Positions 50,539 to 58,635 of a DNA stretch of 58,635 nucleotides are shown piece after piece (the first letter of the stretch is position 1; the number at the start of each line of letters is the position of its first letter). A program made the position numbers and the translations under genes. The notes under the pieces are model-generated. The model made no database searches. It was not told the origin of the DNA and saw nothing but the letters and a program-made list of their open reading frames with translations. The stretch comes from Thioglobus_B sp964403565 (GTDB taxonomy: Bacteria > Pseudomonadota > Gammaproteobacteria > PS1 > Pseudothioglobaceae): contig CAYOFV010000003.1 in assembly GCA_964403565.1 (NCBI GenBank), positions 1 to 58,635 of the forward strand, in the 5' to 3' direction.

Positions 50539-50886
50539 TTAGAATTCTAATCCGCCTTCTCTAGCAGCTTCAGCAAGTGCCTTAACACGACCATGGTATT
50601 TAAAACCAGAACGATCAAACGCTACTTTAGATACCTTAGCTTTCTTTGCTGCTTTTGCAATTAATGTACCAACTTCAGTTGCTGCTGCAACATTACCACC
50701 ATTTTTCATCTTTGCAGACAAAGAAGATGCAGATGCTAACACCTTAGTGCCACAATTACTAACTACCTGAGCATAAATATGCTGAGAAGATTTGTGAACG
50801 CACAAACGATCAACATTGTTCTCTTTATTCTTTGCTCTAAATTTTGTTGCTCTTCTTAAACGAGCTTGTTTTTTAGAAAGTTTCAT
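50539..50886 (-). CDS. rplR: 50S ribosomal protein L18
   Basis: 5S rRNA-binding protein of 115 residues, close to the E. coli length (117). The basic N-terminus KLSKKQARLRRATKFRAK and the C-terminal block FDRSGFKYHGRVKALAEAAREGGLEF are typical. It lies between rplF and rpsE. Confidence 0.98.
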   Translation of the reverse strand: MKLSKKQARLRRATKFRAKNKENNVDRLCVHKSSQHIYAQVVSNCGTKVLASASSLSAKMKNGGNVAAATEVGTLIAKAAKKAKVSKVAFDRSGFKYHGRVKALAEAAREGGLEF

Positions 50887-50905
50887 ATTTTTGCCTTTAA
50901 TTCAA

Positions 50906-51451
50906 TTATTTCTTCTTAGCTTCTTTACGTACAACGTACTCATCTGTATAGCGAACACCTTTACCTTTGTATGGCTCAGGTGGACGATAAGCTCTAATTT
51001 CTGCAGCCACTTGACCAACTTTTTGCTTATCCATACCTTTAACTACAATCTCAGTTTGAGATGGAGTTTCTACAGTAATACCTTCAGGAAGTTGGTAATT
51101 TACCGGGTGTGAAAAACCTAAAGTAAGATCTAAAACCTTGCCTTTAGCTTGTGCACGATAACCAACACCAATAAGTGATAGTTTCTTTTCCCAACCTTCA
51201 GATACACCTTGTACTAAATTTGCTGTATTTGCTCTTGCAGTTCCTGCTTGAGCCCATGCAGATTTCTCTTCTTTTTTATCAACGTCAGTAGTTGAAAAAG
51301 TAAGAATATTATCAGTATTGTCAATCTTAACGAACGGATGAAAATCCATTTGCATTTGACCTAACTTACCCTTAACAGAAACAGTTGAACCATTAATTGA
51401 TACTTCAACGCCTGCAGGAATTGTAATTGGTGCTTTTGCTATTCTAGACAT
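50906..51451 (-). CDS. rplF: 50S ribosomal protein L6
   Basis: Large-subunit protein of 181 residues, four longer than E. coli L6. VSVKGKLGQM, LIGVGYRAQAKGKVLDLTLGFSHPV and AEIRAYRPPEPYKGKGVRYTDE mark the family. Two tandem L6 folds are present, and it follows rpsH by 11 bp. Confidence 0.98.
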   Translation of the reverse strand: MSRIAKAPITIPAGVEVSINGSTVSVKGKLGQMQMDFHPFVKIDNTDNILTFSTTDVDKKEEKSAWAQAGTARANTANLVQGVSEGWEKKLSLIGVGYRAQAKGKVLDLTLGFSHPVNYQLPEGITVETPSQTEIVVKGMDKQKVGQVAAEIRAYRPPEPYKGKGVRYTDEYVVRKEAKKK

Positions 51452-51462
51452 CTTATAACTCC

Positions 51463-51858
51463 TTAAGAAATGCTACACAAAACTTCACCGCCAACATTAT
51501 TGGCGTTTGCAGCTTGTCCACTCATAACACCCTTAGGTGTAGAAACAATAACAATACCTAAACCGTTCATAATTGATGGCATTTCATCTTTACCAACATA
51601 TACTCTTAATGAAGGTTTTGAGATGCGCTCAAGATTTTCTATAACCGGCTTACCATCGTAATACTTAAGTTTAATATTAATAGTTTTTTTCGCACTTTCG
51701 CCATCAACTGAAAAAGACTCAATATAGCCTTCTTGTTGCATAACACTAGCAATAGCTGACTTTAAATTAGATGCTGGAATTGCAACCTCTGCTTTTTCAA
51801 CCATATGCGCATTACGAATGCGAGTTAACATATCAGCAATTGGATCAGACATACTCAT
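51463..51858 (-). CDS. rpsH: 30S ribosomal protein S8
   Basis: 16S-binding protein of 131 residues. MSDPIADMLTRIRNAHMVEKAEVAIPASNLK and the C-terminal GLGIVIVSTPKGVMSGQAANANNVGGEVLCSIS are diagnostic. In E. coli S8 represses the spc operon by binding near rplE; that control was not examined here. Confidence 0.98.
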   Translation of the reverse strand: MSMSDPIADMLTRIRNAHMVEKAEVAIPASNLKSAIASVMQQEGYIESFSVDGESAKKTINIKLKYYDGKPVIENLERISKPSLRVYVGKDEMPSIMNGLGIVIVSTPKGVMSGQAANANNVGGEVLCSIS

Positions 51859-51870
51859 ATCAATAACCTC

Positions 51871-52176
51871 CTACCAACTAGCTTTAGATAAACCTGGAAC
51901 TTCACCATTCATAGTTCTTTCTCTAAGTTTTGTCTTTGCAAGACCAAACTTACGATAAAAACCATGTGGACGACCTGAAAGACCACAGCGATTACGCTGA
52001 CGAGTCGGAGATGCGTCTCTTGGTAGAGCTTGCAACTTGATTGTTGCTTGAAAGCGCTCCTCGTCAGAAGAGTTTGCACTTTTAATAATTCTTTTTAACT
52101 CAAGGCGCTTTTCACGGTATTTTTCAACCAGCTTTGCACGCTTGACGTCTCTGTTAATCATAGACTTTTTAGCCAT
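51871..52176 (-). CDS. rpsN: 30S ribosomal protein S14
   Basis: A 101-residue protein of the longer zinc-free type (the short zinc type is about 61 residues). LQALPRDASPTRQRNRCGLSGRPHGFYRKFGLAKTKLRE is conserved. It follows rplE by 19 bp. Confidence 0.98.
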   Translation of the reverse strand: MAKKSMINRDVKRAKLVEKYREKRLELKRIIKSANSSDEERFQATIKLQALPRDASPTRQRNRCGLSGRPHGFYRKFGLAKTKLRERTMNGEVPGLSKASW

Positions 52177-52195
52177 CTGTGTTTATCCTTTTTAT

Positions 52196-52738
52196 TTATC
52201 CCTTAAATGGGAAGTTAAACATTGCTAATAGTTTCTTAGCGTCATCATCATTAGTAGCTGTAGTTGTGATAGCGATATCCATACCACGAACCTTAGTTAC
52301 TTTTTCAAAATCAATTTCTGGGAATACAAATTGCTCTGTAAGACCCATATTGTAATTACCACGACCATCAAAAGAAGTTGCTTTTAAACCACGGAAATCA
52401 CGAATACGTGGGATAGCAATATTAATTAGACGATCTAAAAATTCATACATTCTTTCTTTGCGAAGAGTAACTTTACAACCAATTGCATTACCTTCACGAA
52501 TTTTAAAACTAGCTACAGATTTTCTAGCTCTTGTAGTAAGTGCTTTTTGACCTGAGATTAAACCCATTTCTTCTAAAGCGCTTTGTAAAACTTTTTTATC
52601 ACCAAGTGCGTCACCTAGACCCATGTTGATAGTAATCTTTTCAATCTTTGGCACTGCCATAGGATTGTTTTCTCCCAGCTCTTTTTGCAGTGCTGAGTGA
52701 ATTTCATTTTTATATTGTTCTTGTAATCTTGTAGCCAC
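52196..52738 (-). CDS. rplE: 50S ribosomal protein L5
   Basis: 5S rRNA-binding protein of 180 residues. MAVPKIEKITINMGLG, TRARKSVASFKIREGNAIGCKVTLR and RIRDFRGLKATSFDGRGNYNMGLTEQFVFPEI are diagnostic. Length matches E. coli (179). Confidence 0.99.
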   Translation of the reverse strand: MATRLQEQYKNEIHSALQKELGENNPMAVPKIEKITINMGLGDALGDKKVLQSALEEMGLISGQKALTTRARKSVASFKIREGNAIGCKVTLRKERMYEFLDRLINIAIPRIRDFRGLKATSFDGRGNYNMGLTEQFVFPEIDFEKVTKVRGMDIAITTTATNDDDAKKLLAMFNFPFKG

Positions 52739-52758
52739 GATTTAATTCCTTACTATTA

Positions 52759-53070
52759 TCAAACGATTGCTTTGCCGTTTGATTTAAAAAATCTTTCTTT
52801 ATTGCCGTCTTTGTCAGTTCTAAAACCAACTCTATCTGCTTTCTTAGTTTCTGGGTTGTAAATTGCAACATTAGAAACTGCAAGAGGCATCTCCATATCT
52901 TCAATACCGCCTTGTGTACCTGTATTAGGATTTGGACGAACGTGCTTTTTAGCTAAATTAAGACCTTCAACAATAATCTTATCATTAGCAACTTTTGTAA
53001 CAGTACCTGTAGAACCTTTGTCCTTACCAGCAATAATAATTACTTCGTCGTTTTGTTTAATCTTATTCAT
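52759..53070 (-). CDS. rplX: 50S ribosomal protein L24
   Basis: Assembly-initiator protein of 103 residues. The KOW region has DEVIIIAGKDKGSTGTVTKV, followed by GLNLAKKHVRPNPNTGTQGGIEDMEMPL. Its start overlaps the rplN stop by one base. Confidence 0.99.
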   Translation of the reverse strand: MNKIKQNDEVIIIAGKDKGSTGTVTKVANDKIIVEGLNLAKKHVRPNPNTGTQGGIEDMEMPLAVSNVAIYNPETKKADRVGFRTDKDGNKERFFKSNGKAIV

Positions 53071-53438
53071 TACAGTACCTCTGGAGCAAGTGAAACGATC
53101 TTCATAAATTGAGCAGAACGTAATTCACGTGTAACTGGGCCAAAAATACGTGTACCAATTGGCTCAAGCTTTGTATTTAATAAAACTACAGCATTACCGT
53201 CAAAACGAATACGTGAACCATCATTACGACGAACACCTTGTGCACTACGTACAACTACTGCATCATATACATCACCTTTTTTAACTTTGCCACGTGGTGA
53301 AGCTTCTTTAATACTTACCTTAATAACATCGCCAATATTAGCGTAACGACGCTTTGATCCGCCTAATACTTTAATACACATTGCTTTAACGCCACCACTG
53401 TTATCAGCAACATTAAGTTTTGTTTGCATTTGAATCAT
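53070..53438 (-). CDS. rplN: 50S ribosomal protein L14
   Basis: A 122-residue protein at the subunit interface. MIQMQTKLNVADNSGGVKAMCIKVLGGSKRRYA and the end GTRIFGPVTRELRSAQFMKIVSLAPEVL are conserved. It is the first gene of the spc part of the cluster, 26 bp after rpsQ, with no clear promoter in the gap. Confidence 0.99.
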   Translation of the reverse strand: MIQMQTKLNVADNSGGVKAMCIKVLGGSKRRYANIGDVIKVSIKEASPRGKVKKGDVYDAVVVRSAQGVRRNDGSRIRFDGNAVVLLNTKLEPIGTRIFGPVTRELRSAQFMKIVSLAPEVL

Positions 53439-53464
53439 TTTATGCTCTCTTAAATATCTTTAAA

Positions 53465-53731
53465 TTAATCAATAGAAACTGCTTTTTCAACAACTTCTGA
53501 TAATGTCCAACACTTAGTTTTAGAGTAAGGCTTAGCCTCAACAACTCTAACTGTATCACCAACAGAACATTCATTATTTTCATCATGCGCATGAATCTTA
53601 GTACTACGCTTGATATACTTTTTATAAATTGGGTGTCTTACTTTACGCTCAACTAAAACAGCAATAGTTTGATTGCGGCTATCGCTAACAACTTTACCTG
53701 TTAATTCGCGTTTTACTTTTGCATCACTCAT
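53465..53731 (-). CDS. rpsQ: 30S ribosomal protein S17
   Basis: An 88-residue primary 16S-binding protein. RELTGKVVSDSRNQTIAVLVERKVRHPIYKKYIKRSTK is the family block. It overlaps rpmC by 4 bases and ends the S10 operon part. Confidence 0.98.
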   Translation of the reverse strand: MSDAKVKRELTGKVVSDSRNQTIAVLVERKVRHPIYKKYIKRSTKIHAHDENNECSVGDTVRVVEAKPYSKTKCWTLSEVVEKAVSID

Positions 53732-53916
53732 GATTGTTTCTGCCTAATAATAGTTTTAACTTGTGCAATAGATTTTCTCACTTTGCCTATCTTAGATGTA
53801 TCTTCAAGCTGAGCACTACGGTGTTGCATACGCAACTCAAAATGCTCTTTTAATAGATCCATCAAAGTATTGTTAAGTTGTGAGATATCTTGATCTCTTA
53901 ATTCTTTTACGTCCAT
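53728..53916 (-). CDS. rpmC: 50S ribosomal protein L29
   Basis: A 62-residue helical protein at the tunnel exit. MDVKELRDQDISQLNNTLMDLLKEHFELRMQHRSAQLEDTSKIGKVRKSIAQVKTI is typical. It overlaps both neighbours: 1 base with rplP and 4 with rpsQ. Confidence 0.97.
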   Translation of the reverse strand: MDVKELRDQDISQLNNTLMDLLKEHFELRMQHRSAQLEDTSKIGKVRKSIAQVKTIIRQKQS

Positions 53917-54326
53917 TACATTACCGTCCTTTTAGTAACAGTTGTTTTAACTGGTAATTTAGCTGCTGCAAGTGCAAACGCTTCACGAGCAACTTGCTCA
54001 TCAACACCTTGCATTTCAAACAACATTTGACCAGGCTTAATTTGTGCAACCCAATAATCAACTGCACCTTTACCTTTACCCATACGCACTTCAAGTGGCT
54101 TAGAAGTAATAGGCTTGTCTGGGAATACACGAATCCAAATCTTACCTTGACGTTTTACATGACGAGTCATGGCACGACGTGCAGCTTCGATTTGTCTTGC
54201 TGTCATACGACATCTACCAGTAGCTTGCAAACCGATCTCACCAAAACTAACTTTGTGACCAGCAGCTAGACCGCGGTTACGGCCCTTCATTACCTTTCTA
54301 TATTTTGTGCGTTTAGGTTGTAACAT
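53916..54326 (-). CDS. rplP: 50S ribosomal protein L16
   Basis: A 136-residue protein near the A-site tRNA. MLQPKRTKYRKVMKGRNRG and KPLEVRMGKGKGAVDYWVAQIKPGQMLFEM are conserved. It follows rpsC by 12 bp. Confidence 0.99.
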   Translation of the reverse strand: MLQPKRTKYRKVMKGRNRGLAAGHKVSFGEIGLQATGRCRMTARQIEAARRAMTRHVKRQGKIWIRVFPDKPITSKPLEVRMGKGKGAVDYWVAQIKPGQMLFEMQGVDEQVAREAFALAAAKLPVKTTVTKRTVM

Positions 54327-54338
54327 TTTATTGTTTCC

Positions 54339-55031
54339 TTACTTCTTGCCTAGTTGATTAGTAGCACCTCTACGTGCAACTTCATCTAATGTGCCTTTTT
54401 TATGATCAAGGATTTCACCTTTGAAAATCCAAACCTTAATACCAATTACACCATATTGTGTATTAGCGCCATAATGTGCATAGTCAACATCAGCTCTAAA
54501 TGTGTGTAATGGAACACGGCCTTCACGGTACCACTCTGAACGAGCAATTTCTGCACCATTTAAACGACCACTTACCATAACCTTAATACCTTGTGCACCA
54601 AGACGTGTTGCATTACCAAGTACACGCTTAACAGCACGACGATACATAACACGCTTTTCTAATTGTTGAGCAATATTCTCAGCAACTAAACGAGCATCAA
54701 GTTCAGGCTTTTTAATTTCTTCAATACTAATATGAACAGGAACACCCATCATCTCAGCAACAATTTTCTTAAGGTTTTCAATATCTGCACCTTTCTTACC
54801 AATAACAATACCTGGACGTGCAGTATGAATAATTACCTTTGCGCTGCTTGCAAGACGCTCAATATTAATGCGACTAACTGATGCAGACTTTAATTTATCA
54901 AATAGGAAGTCTCTAACTTCAATATCAGATAGAAGGTAGTTAGAATAATTTTGACTATTGGCATACCATTTAGAATCCCAATCTTTAACGATGCCTAATC
55001 TAATACCTTTTGGATTTACTTTTTGACCCAT
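54339..55031 (-). CDS. rpsC: 30S ribosomal protein S3
   Basis: A 230-residue protein at the mRNA entry site. The KH domain contains IHTARPGIVIGKKGADIENLKK, and the C-terminal domain holds GVIGIKVWIFKGEIL. The length matches E. coli (233). Confidence 0.99.
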   Translation of the reverse strand: MGQKVNPKGIRLGIVKDWDSKWYANSQNYSNYLLSDIEVRDFLFDKLKSASVSRINIERLASSAKVIIHTARPGIVIGKKGADIENLKKIVAEMMGVPVHISIEEIKKPELDARLVAENIAQQLEKRVMYRRAVKRVLGNATRLGAQGIKVMVSGRLNGAEIARSEWYREGRVPLHTFRADVDYAHYGANTQYGVIGIKVWIFKGEILDHKKGTLDEVARRGATNQLGKK

Positions 55032-55039
55032 ACTTAAAC

Positions 55040-55372
55040 CTATTTGCTAACGCCAACTGTAATGTGGCTTGTTCTTTTTAAAATTCTATTTGCACGACCT
55101 TTTGCTCTTGGTCGAATTCTTTTCATTGTTGAACCTTCGTCAACATAAACGCTAGATACTTTTAACTCATCAATATCTAAACCGTTATTATGCTCAGCAT
55201 TTGAGATTGCTGAATTAAGTACTTTTCGTACAAGTACTGCAGCCTTCTTATTACTAAAAGCTAAAATATTTAATGCTTCTTCAACTGGCTTTTGGCGAAT
55301 TTGATCCGCAATTAATCTTGCCTTAAAAGCTGAAGTTCTTGCAAATTTATGTACTGCTTTAATCTCTTCCAT
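55040..55372 (-). CDS. rplV: 50S ribosomal protein L22
   Basis: A 110-residue protein lining the exit tunnel. LIADQIRQKPVEEALNIL and the loop region KRIRPRAKGRANRILKRTSHITVGV are conserved. It is 13 bp downstream of rpsS. Confidence 0.98.
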   Translation of the reverse strand: MEEIKAVHKFARTSAFKARLIADQIRQKPVEEALNILAFSNKKAAVLVRKVLNSAISNAEHNNGLDIDELKVSSVYVDEGSTMKRIRPRAKGRANRILKRTSHITVGVSK

Positions 55373-55385
55373 AATTATTTACCTA

Positions 55386-55655
55386 TTAAGCGCTACGATC
55401 ACCAGAGTGACCAGTGAAAGTTCTAGTAGCTGCAAATTCACCAAGTTTATGACCAATCATCTCTTCATTAATAGATACTGGAACATGTGCTCTACCATTA
55501 TGTACCGCAATTGTTAAACCAATCATCTCTGGCACAACAACACTACGACGCGACCAAGTTTTAATTGGTTTTCTGTCATTATTTTCTTGAGCTTTTAATA
55601 CCTTTTGAATTAAATGCTCATCAACAAATGGTCCTTTTCTTACAGATCTTGCCAT
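55386..55655 (-). CDS. rpsS: 30S ribosomal protein S19
   Basis: An 89-residue head protein. MARSVRKGPFVDEHL, KTWSRRSVVVPEMIGLTIAVHNGRAHVPV and the end LGEFAATRTFTGHSGD are diagnostic. Length is typical (92 in E. coli). Confidence 0.99.
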   Translation of the reverse strand: MARSVRKGPFVDEHLIQKVLKAQENNDRKPIKTWSRRSVVVPEMIGLTIAVHNGRAHVPVSINEEMIGHKLGEFAATRTFTGHSGDRSA

Positions 55656-55667
55656 AACTAACCCTTA

Positions 55668-56492
55668 TTATTTTCTACGACGTACGATTAACTTATCAGT
55701 ACGTTTGTTTTTACGTGTCTTGTAACCTTTAGTAGGCATACCCCAAGGAGAAACTGGATGGCGACCACCACTAGTTTTACCTTCACCACCACCATGTGGG
55801 TGATCAACCGGGTTCATAACAACACCACGAACTGTTGGTCTAACACCTCTCCAACGAGTTGCGCCAGCTTTACCTAATTTTCTTAGACTGTGTTCAGACT
55901 TAGATACCTCGCCAATAGTTGCACGACACTCTGCTAATACTTTACGTACTTCACCAGAACGTAATCTTAAAGTTACATAAGCACCTTCTTTAGCAATAAG
56001 TTGAGCTGAAGTACCAGCACTTCTTGCCATTTGTGCACCTTTACCAGGCTTTAATTCAATACAATGAATCACACTACCAAGTGGAATATTTGCAAGTGGC
56101 ATTACATTACCTGCTTTAATAGCTACAGTATTACCAGATACAATTTCATCGCCAGCAGATAAACCTTTAGGAGCAATAATATATTTACGCTCACCATCTG
56201 CATATAAAACTAAAGCAATGTTTGCACTACGATTAGGATCGTATTCAATACGCTCTACTTTAGCTGTAATATCGTCTTTATTACGCACAAAATCAATTAC
56301 ACGGTAACGTTGTTTATGACCGCCGCCTTTATGACGAGTAGTAATGCGACCATGATTATTTCTACCAGCAGTTTTACTCTTGCTTTCAGTTAGAGGTGCA
56401 TGAGGCGCGCCTTTATGTAGATCTTTATCTACAATACTAACTACAAATCTTCTACCTGGTGAAGTTGGTTTTCTTTTAATTACTTGTGCCAT
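55668..56492 (-). CDS. rplB: 50S ribosomal protein L2
   Basis: A 274-residue core protein near the peptidyl-transferase centre. GRNNHGRITTRHKGGGHKQRYRVIDF in the N-terminal half and the essential C-terminal MNPVDHPHGGGEGKTSGGRHPVSPWG are intact. Confidence 0.99.
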   Translation of the reverse strand: MAQVIKRKPTSPGRRFVVSIVDKDLHKGAPHAPLTESKSKTAGRNNHGRITTRHKGGGHKQRYRVIDFVRNKDDITAKVERIEYDPNRSANIALVLYADGERKYIIAPKGLSAGDEIVSGNTVAIKAGNVMPLANIPLGSVIHCIELKPGKGAQMARSAGTSAQLIAKEGAYVTLRLRSGEVRKVLAECRATIGEVSKSEHSLRKLGKAGATRWRGVRPTVRGVVMNPVDHPHGGGEGKTSGGRHPVSPWGMPTKGYKTRKNKRTDKLIVRRRK

Positions 56493-56502
56493 AATAATTT
56501 AC

Positions 56503-56793
56503 CTATTGCGCGCTTACGTCAATCATTTGACCTTCAGAAACTTTTACAACAGCTTTCTTCCAATCAGAACGTTTGCCCGCCTTACCTTTAAACATTTTTG
56601 TCTTACCCTTCATAATTGAAGTAGTAACGCTTTCAACTGAAACACCAAATAGAGTTTCAACTGCAGCTTTAATTTCTTTTTTGTTGCTATCAGTTCTAAC
56701 CTTAAAAGCATACTGATTATCAGCTGACAAACGAGAAGTCTTTTCAGATACGATTGGCGCTAATAATGTTTTTAAAACTTTTTCTTGATTCAT
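56503..56793 (-). CDS. rplW: 50S ribosomal protein L23
   Basis: A 96-residue tunnel-exit protein that docks trigger factor and SRP. LAPIVSEKTSRLSADNQYAFKVRTDSNKKEIKAAVETLFGVSVESVTT matches the family. It overlaps rplD by 4 bases. Confidence 0.98.
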   Translation of the reverse strand: MNQEKVLKTLLAPIVSEKTSRLSADNQYAFKVRTDSNKKEIKAAVETLFGVSVESVTTSIMKGKTKMFKGKAGKRSDWKKAVVKVSEGQMIDVSAQ

Positions 56794-57404
56794 AGCATAC
56801 CTTCCACTTTCTTTAATGCTGCTTCTGTAATAACTACATTTTCATAACCAATTAAACTAATTGGATCAATGCTTTGAGTATCACAAACACCAACATGGTA
56901 TAAGTTACGTGATGATAAGTACAAATTCTCATCTAACTCATCAGTCATAAGCAATGCATCTTTAACATTTAATGACTTCATAAGTGCAGTAACATTTTTA
57001 GTTTTAGCTTCGTTAATACCAAACTCATTTACAACTTTTAATCTACCACTACGTGCTAACTCAGAAAAGATAATACTAATTGCACCTTTGTACATTTTCT
57101 TGTTAACTTTTTTAGCGTAATTGCGAGGCTGTGCTGCAAATGTAACACCACCACTACGCCATATTGGACCACGAGTAGTACCCGCACGTGCACGACCTGA
57201 GCCTTTTTGAGCCCAAGGTTTTTTACCGCCACCACTTACAGCAGAACGATTCTTTTGTGCTTTAGATCCTTGACGACCTGCAGCCATGTAACTAGTAGTT
57301 ACTTGGTGTACTAAAGACTCGTTGTAATCTCTAGCAAAAATATCATCAGCAACATCAACTTTGCTTGATTTATTAGTGCTTGTGTTTAATACTTCTAATT
57401 TCAT
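56790..57404 (-). CDS. rplD: 50S ribosomal protein L4
   Basis: A 204-residue protein with a long tunnel loop, including KPWAQKGSGRARAGTTRGPIWRSGGVTFA. In E. coli L4 also represses the S10 operon through the leader. Whether the leader here can fold that way was not tested. Confidence 0.98.
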   Translation of the reverse strand: MKLEVLNTSTNKSSKVDVADDIFARDYNESLVHQVTTSYMAAGRQGSKAQKNRSAVSGGGKKPWAQKGSGRARAGTTRGPIWRSGGVTFAAQPRNYAKKVNKKMYKGAISIIFSELARSGRLKVVNEFGINEAKTKNVTALMKSLNVKDALLMTDELDENLYLSSRNLYHVGVCDTQSIDPISLIGYENVVITEAALKKVEGML

Positions 57405-57419
57405 CTTAAACCTTAACTA

Positions 57420-58145
57420 TTATTCAGCCGCTTCAGCAACTTCTTCAGTTGTTGCCTGAGCTTCAATATTTTTACTTACTTCAGCATTAACTTTATCTTT
57501 CTTAGGTGAAAGAGAAACTTTCACAAAACCCTTAGTTGCACCAGGGATTGCTCCTTTTACTAAAATAACGTTTTTATCACTATCAACTCTTACAATTTCT
57601 AAACACTCTTGTGTTACTTGCTCATCACCCATGTGACCAGACATTTTCTTACCTTTAAATACGCGGCCTGGCTCTTGACACTGACCGGTAGAACCAATCG
57701 CTCTATGTGAGATAGAGTTACCATGTGTTGCATCTTGCATTGAGAAATTATGACGCTTCACACCACCTTGATAGCCTTTACCTTTTGATTGGCCAATTAC
57801 GTCAACATAGTGACCTGCACCAAACATAGATAAGTCAAATACTTTAGCATCTGCGATTTCATCAGCATCAGCTCTAAATTCCCATAGACCTAAACCAATT
57901 TCTTCACCAGCTTTACCGTAATGACCTTTAATAGCGCTTGATACACGACGCACTTTTGCTTCGCCTTTTTTATTAACTTTTTTGCCTGTAGTAACTTGTA
58001 CAGCACTGTAACCATCTACTTCAACAGTTCTTGTTTGTACAACACGATTAGGCTCAATTTTGATAACACTAACAGCAGTAGCCGAACCATCGTCAGCCAT
58101 GATGCGTGTCATTCCTAATTTTTGACCTACTAAACCAATTGCCAT
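57420..58145 (-). CDS. rplC: 50S ribosomal protein L3 with a C-terminal extension
   Basis: A 241-residue protein near the peptidyl-transferase centre. IGLVGQKLGMTRIMADDG, THGNSISHRAIGSTGQCQEPGRVFKGKKMSGHMG and VKGAIPGATKGFVKV are diagnostic. The core ends around residue 212. About 29 extra residues follow, first Lys-rich then an acidic Ala/Glu run (TTEEVAEAAE). E. coli L3 is 209 residues. Confidence 0.97.
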   Translation of the reverse strand: MAIGLVGQKLGMTRIMADDGSATAVSVIKIEPNRVVQTRTVEVDGYSAVQVTTGKKVNKKGEAKVRRVSSAIKGHYGKAGEEIGLGLWEFRADADEIADAKVFDLSMFGAGHYVDVIGQSKGKGYQGGVKRHNFSMQDATHGNSISHRAIGSTGQCQEPGRVFKGKKMSGHMGDEQVTQECLEIVRVDSDKNVILVKGAIPGATKGFVKVSLSPKKDKVNAEVSKNIEAQATTEEVAEAAE

Positions 58146-58172
58146 GATCTTTCTTCCTAGTAAATTATTCTA

Positions 58173-58484
58173 TTAGTTAAGTTTAATTGCTACATCTACA
58201 CCAGCTGCAAGGTCTAATTTCATTAGCGCATCAACTGTTTTATCTGTAGGGCTAATAACGTCCATTAACCTAACGTATGTTCTTAGTTCGTACTGATCTC
58301 TCGCCTTCTTATTAACGTGAGGAGAAGTAAGTACTGTAAAACGTTCTTTCTTTGTAGGAAGAGGGATTGGACCTCTTACACTAGCACCAGTACGTTTAGC
58401 TGTTTCCACAATCTCTACGGCTGATTTATCGATTAATCGATGATCAAATGCCTTAAGTTTAATTCTAATATTTTGATTGCTCAT
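58173..58484 (-). CDS. rpsJ: 30S ribosomal protein S10 (NusE)
   Basis: A 103-residue protein that is also the NusE antitermination factor. [29 protein letters not shown] and [32 protein letters not shown] are conserved. First gene of the S10 operon, with a strong AGAGG site before its ATG. Confidence 0.99.
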
Positions 58485-58529
58485 TTACCTAAAATCCTCT
58501 TTAATTTATGAGTAGCTTTTTCTCAAACG

Positions 58530-58561
58530 AAAAACCGAAGATTATACAATAAAGCTTCGGT
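58530..58561 (-). terminator. Hairpin terminator after tuf, with TATAAT in its loop
   Basis: On the minus strand the stem ACCGAAG / CTTCGGT (plus 58534-58540 and 58555-58561) has a 14-base loop and is followed by a T-run. It ends tuf transcription. The loop holds TATAAT (58541-58546), about 57 bases before the rpsJ start, so the S10 operon promoter may share it. The -35 is weak. On the plus strand a T-run also follows, so it could work both ways. Confidence 0.75.
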
Positions 58562-58580
58562 CTTTTTCTAAATTATTTCC

Positions 58581-58635
58581 TTAATCTGTCACCTTAGACA
58601 CAACACCCGCACCAACAGTACGGCCGCCTTCTCTA
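58581..58635 (-). CDS. tuf: Elongation factor Tu, C-terminal fragment
   Basis: Partial gene that runs off the end of the window. The last residues read REGGRTVGAGVVSKVTD and then TAA, matching the conserved EF-Tu end. Only about 17 codons are visible. It lies upstream of rpsJ, as in the usual str-S10 arrangement. Confidence 0.92.
   Translation of the reverse strand, partial: REGGRTVGAGVVSKVTD

Overview
The window is AT-rich, densely packed bacterial chromosome. Ribosomal gene order and the housekeeping set are gammaproteobacterial. The sulfur and electron-transfer genes (TusA with a DsrE2-type protein, two secreted DsrE-like proteins, a rhodanese, a TauE/SafE exporter, five small c-type cytochromes) and the short intergenic gaps suggest a thiotrophic gammaproteobacterium of the SUP05 / Candidatus Thioglobus kind. 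That placement is inferred from gene content and was not checked by a database search.

Layout. 1-239: no gene, but a long nested hairpin ahead of a membrane-anchored cytochrome c5 (240-683). 713-6475 (minus): asparaginase-like protein, YggS, PyrK, ArgB, a 24-residue membrane microprotein, a Cu(I) P-type ATPase and a lipocytochrome c. 6552-10674: a secreted orphan, HemW, RdgB, RpiA (plus strand) and a BepA-like protease. 10820-11594 (plus): TusA and DsrE2. 11700-17659 (minus): HAD hydrolase, LOG protein, HemL, HolB, Tmk and a PabC-MltG fusion. 17708-20645 (plus): two DUF1538 membrane proteins, a PII-like protein, a CBS protein, then a DUF302 protein. 20720-26506: metallo-hydrolase, PpnP, PepA, a DsbC/G-like protein, RsmB, and two secreted DsrE-like proteins behind a near-ideal FNR-type class II promoter. 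26626-34812 (minus): lon, hflX, clpX, clpP, tig and three small cytochromes c. 34899-42796: EngB, an AddB-like nuclease, Cca, MsrB, Mpl, UbiX, TauE/SafE and a DUF3530 protein. 42797-43468: a poor AT-rich stretch holding a 50-residue HU-like ORF. 43469-44792: rhodanese, YqeY, S21. 44805-58635 (minus): the complete S10-spc-alpha ribosomal cluster from rplQ back to rpsJ, then the end of tuf.

How the parts fit. The sulfur-carrier proteins and cytochromes suit sulfur oxidation feeding a respiratory chain, and the copper ATPase would support copper enzymes or copper resistance. Protein quality control (Tig, ClpXP, Lon) and translation genes are in conserved order.

Most worth a second look: the DUF1538/DUF1538/PII/CBS operon, the PabC-MltG fusion, the HU-like half-protein, the membrane microprotein coupled to the copper ATPase, the histone-H1-like extension on L30, the duplicated lon 3' end carrying a 31-bp palindrome, and the FNR-controlled secreted DsrE pair that has lost its usual cysteine.
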